This document shows positions 63,968 through 64,000 of a stretch of 64,000 nt of DNA, in pieces. The position numbers and the translations under genes were made by a program. The notes under the pieces were generated by a model. It had not been told where the DNA came from. It made no database searches and worked only from the letters and a program-made list of their open reading frames with translations. Numbering within the stretch: the first letter of the stretch is position 1; every line of letters starts with the position of its first letter. Source of the stretch: Neotamlana sargassicola (GTDB lineage: Bacteria > Bacteroidota > Bacteroidia > Flavobacteriales > Flavobacteriaceae); assembly GCF_020523965.1 (NCBI RefSeq), contig NZ_JAJAPX010000003.1:62001-126000 (forward strand). Reading direction: 5' to 3'.

Positions 63968-64000
63968 ACCGTATATTTATGTGACTCAGTTAACTATACT

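Overview
The window looks like an ordinary chromosomal stretch from a marine-type member of the Flavobacteriaceae (Bacteroidota). The evidence is the AT-rich composition, two proteins with C-terminal type IX secretion sorting domains, a TonB-dependent receptor with a carboxypeptidase-like regulatory domain, a bacillithiol-type YtxJ, the flavobacterial DUF6452/DUF6048 pair, promoters of the TTG-N19-23-TAnnTTTG type, and a 6S-Flavo-like RNA between zapA and rny. No tRNA, rRNA, CRISPR array, insertion sequence or prophage was seen.

Layout. 1-5.4 kb: YihY/BrkB membrane protein, a TPP-dependent acetolactate synthase-like enzyme, a peroxiredoxin-like protein, an S1/P1 nuclease, a 57-residue small protein and an ECF sigma factor. 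5.4-8.6 kb: a tight four-gene minus-strand operon of coiled-coil protein, roadblock-like protein, Rab-like small GTPase and soluble hybrid histidine kinase. This is the most system-like and least explained part of the window. 8.7-11.1 kb: a LytS/LytTR two-component pair and an ExbB/MotA-like membrane protein. 11.1-18.9 kb: housekeeping enzymes (DEAD-box helicase, aldose epimerase, PabB, TilS, adenine deaminase, YheT-like hydrolase). 19.0-25.6 kb: a molybdenum-enzyme operon with a 2Fe-2S subunit, a molybdopterin subunit with a Tat signal, XdhC, a MocA-like transferase and an FdhF/YdeP oxidoreductase. 25.6-28.1 kb: a minus-strand operon of lipoprotein, seven-helix membrane protein, histidine kinase and NarL-type regulator. 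28.4-34.2 kb: YifB/ComM, then DUF2891 with the 5-oxoprolinase genes pxpA, pxpB and pxpC, and an unusual DeoC-like protein on the other strand. 34.5-37.1 kb: ClpB.

37.3-41.2 kb: a secreted tail-collar-like protein, a T9SS cargo protein, YtxJ, a gamma-glutamylcyclotransferase-like protein and a long RluA-family pseudouridine synthase. 41.3-52.9 kb: fumarylacetoacetase, GlyA, the rlmD-DUF6452-DUF6048 operon, ornithine aminotransferase, small membrane proteins, a T9SS adhesin-like protein, an Smr-domain protein and an Asp-rich lipoprotein. 53.0-59.9 kb: cysteine desulfurase, a secreted protein of unknown role, a TonB-dependent receptor and an M23 peptidase. 60.0-64.0 kb: a division/RNA block of ZapB-like coiled coil, ZapA, 6S RNA, RNase Y, XerD and AroQ.

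Most operons are separated by clear hairpin-plus-T terminators, many of them placed between convergent genes. Several genes have no plausible ATG and appear to use TTG.
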